DNA of 8,109 nucleotides. Source: Pedosphaera sp. (GTDB taxonomy: Bacteria; Verrucomicrobiota; Verrucomicrobiia; Limisphaerales; UBA9464). The notes under the pieces are model-generated. The model saw only the letters and a list, made by a program, of their open reading frames with translations, was not told the origin of the DNA and searched no databases. The position numbers were made by a program, and so were the translations under genes. The stretch is taken from contig SIAZ01000164.1 of assembly GCA_009695405.1 (NCBI GenBank), forward strand, positions 1 to 8,109. Reading direction: 5' to 3'. This document shows, piece after piece, positions 7,564-8,109 of this stretch. Each line of letters opens with the position of its first letter. The stretch's first letter is position 1.

Positions 7564-7698
7564 CTGATGTCAAGCGACCAAAAAAAACAAGAAAACGACG
7601 CTCATGAAACCACAATTAAACCCGAAGCGAATACTACATAGACTCACTAAAAAGATCTTCGAGATTGGCTGGAGAGCCTAGGAAGGCGAAGGTCTCCC
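7564..7698. promoter_or_regulatory. Divergent spacer between sulfatase operon and thioesterase
   Basis: These 135 bases should hold the promoter of the sulfatase pair (minus) and possibly that of the thioesterase (plus). There is an A-rich patch at 7579-7590. A 25-codon ORF (ATG 7604 to TAG 7679-7681) encodes a basic peptide (MKPQLNPKRILHR...) and stops 17 bases before the thioesterase GTG. It could be a short leader ORF or chance. I found no convincing promoter boxes placed correctly for either gene. Confidence 0.35.
7688..7692 (+). promoter_or_regulatory. Shine-Dalgarno-like GAAGG that supports a GTG start
   Basis: GAAGG lies six bases before GTG at 7699, a normal spacing. It is the best ribosome-binding-like sequence in the window and supports that GTG as the thioesterase start. 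A second purine patch (GGAAGG, 7681-7686) lies just upstream. Confidence 0.5.
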
Positions 7699-8109
7699 GT
7701 GCCATACGAATTCCGAGCGACACGGCGGGTTGAGTTCCACGAAACTGATCTGGCTGGGATCGTTCACTTTTCCAACTTTTTTCGTTATATGGAAACCGTC
7801 GAAGGGGGATTCTACCGATCCTTTGGACAATCGGTGATCCTGCGGGGGGTCGAGGAACCTATGGGGCTTCCACGGGTCCATGCCGACTGCGACTACTTCA
7901 AACCGTTGCGGTTCGAAGATGTCTTCGAAATGCACCTATTGGTTAAGGAAAAACGAGAGCGGGTTCTGACCTTTCAAATTCGTTTTCGGCGATTAGAACC
8001 AGGGCCTGTCGAGGAGGTTGCCGTGGGGCATATCACCGCTGTTTGCGCGCAAAAAACACCTTCTGGCCTACTTCGTTCTGAACCGTTCCCAGATAAATTT
8101 ATTTCTAAA
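7699..8109 (+). CDS. Hotdog-fold acyl-CoA thioesterase (4HBT family), 3' end cut by window
   Basis: 137 codons are open to the right edge with no stop seen. The protein starts MPYEFRATRRVEFHETD and continues LAGIVHFSNFFRYMETVE. This is the 4-hydroxybenzoyl-CoA thioesterase/YbgC-type signature, in which the Asp (here Asp17) is the catalytic residue, followed by the H-x-x-N-aromatic helix (His23, Asn26) and Glu32. A later stretch, VHADCDYFKPLRFEDVFE, fits the central strands of the hotdog fold. Family members are usually about 130-150 residues, so only a few codons are probably missing. Upstream in this frame there is a stop at 7648-7650 and no ATG. GTG at 7699 is the only usual start before the conserved region and has GAAGG six bases ahead. 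It would hydrolyse acyl-CoA thioesters in the cytosol; the substrate is unknown. It points away from the sulfatases and has no evident link to them. Confidence 0.87.
   Translation, partial: MPYEFRATRRVEFHETDLAGIVHFSNFFRYMETVEGGFYRSFGQSVILRGVEEPMGLPRVHADCDYFKPLRFEDVFEMHLLVKEKRERVLTFQIRFRRLEPGPVEEVAVGHITAVCAQKTPSGLLRSEPFPDKFISK

Noticed and set aside
7543..7572. TTGACA and TATGAT on the minus strand, 15 bases apart, at the start of the second sulfatase
   Set aside because: The boxes match sigma-70 well, but the -10 box lies inside the first codons of the gene. Transcription would start after both possible ATG codons and remove the signal peptide, and the spacer is short. Most likely chance.
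7678..7935. Minus-strand open frame of 85 codons at the right end
   Set aside because: It lies opposite the thioesterase, whose plus-strand frame has clear family motifs, so it is an antisense shadow.

Overview
The window looks like a piece of a Verrucomicrobiota or Planctomycetota (PVC group) chromosome or metagenome contig, at roughly 50-55% GC by eye. The case is family content, not a marker gene: a Tat-exported lipoprotein Gfo/Idh/MocA oxidoreductase, a secreted PQQ-like beta-propeller with the DWPGWRGP start, two secreted formylglycine sulfatases and a trace of a tricorn-type protease. These families are expanded together in that group. Clear Shine-Dalgarno sequences are missing before most starts.

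Layout, left to right. Positions 1-302 hold two gene ends that meet head to tail at about 105-145: an unrecognised fragment, best read on the minus strand, and the 3' tail of a tricorn-like S41 protease on the plus strand with no body in front of it. From 418 to 3219 two minus-strand genes follow each other: the oxidoreductase (upstream) and the beta-propeller protein (downstream), the latter broken by one extra base in a run of five A. An AT-rich divergent spacer (3220-3333) separates them from a plus-strand zinc alcohol/polyol dehydrogenase (3334-4416). That gene converges, with a 40-base gap, on a minus-strand sulfatase pair (an arylsulfatase A-like enzyme at 4457-5851 and a second arylsulfatase at 5872-7563) that is probably one transcript. 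At the right edge a plus-strand hotdog thioesterase starts at a GTG (7699) and leaves the window.

How they may work together (inference): the two sulfatases would remove sulfate from a sulfated glycan or glycolipid outside the cytoplasm, and the exported oxidoreductase and the cytosolic zinc dehydrogenase could act on released sugars or polyols. No glycoside hydrolase, SusC/D pair, transporter, regulator or sulfatase-maturing enzyme is present, so this is at most part of a degradation locus. I found no RNA gene, CRISPR array, intact mobile element or clearly novel system. The points most worth checking are the broken beta-propeller gene and the double truncation at the left end.
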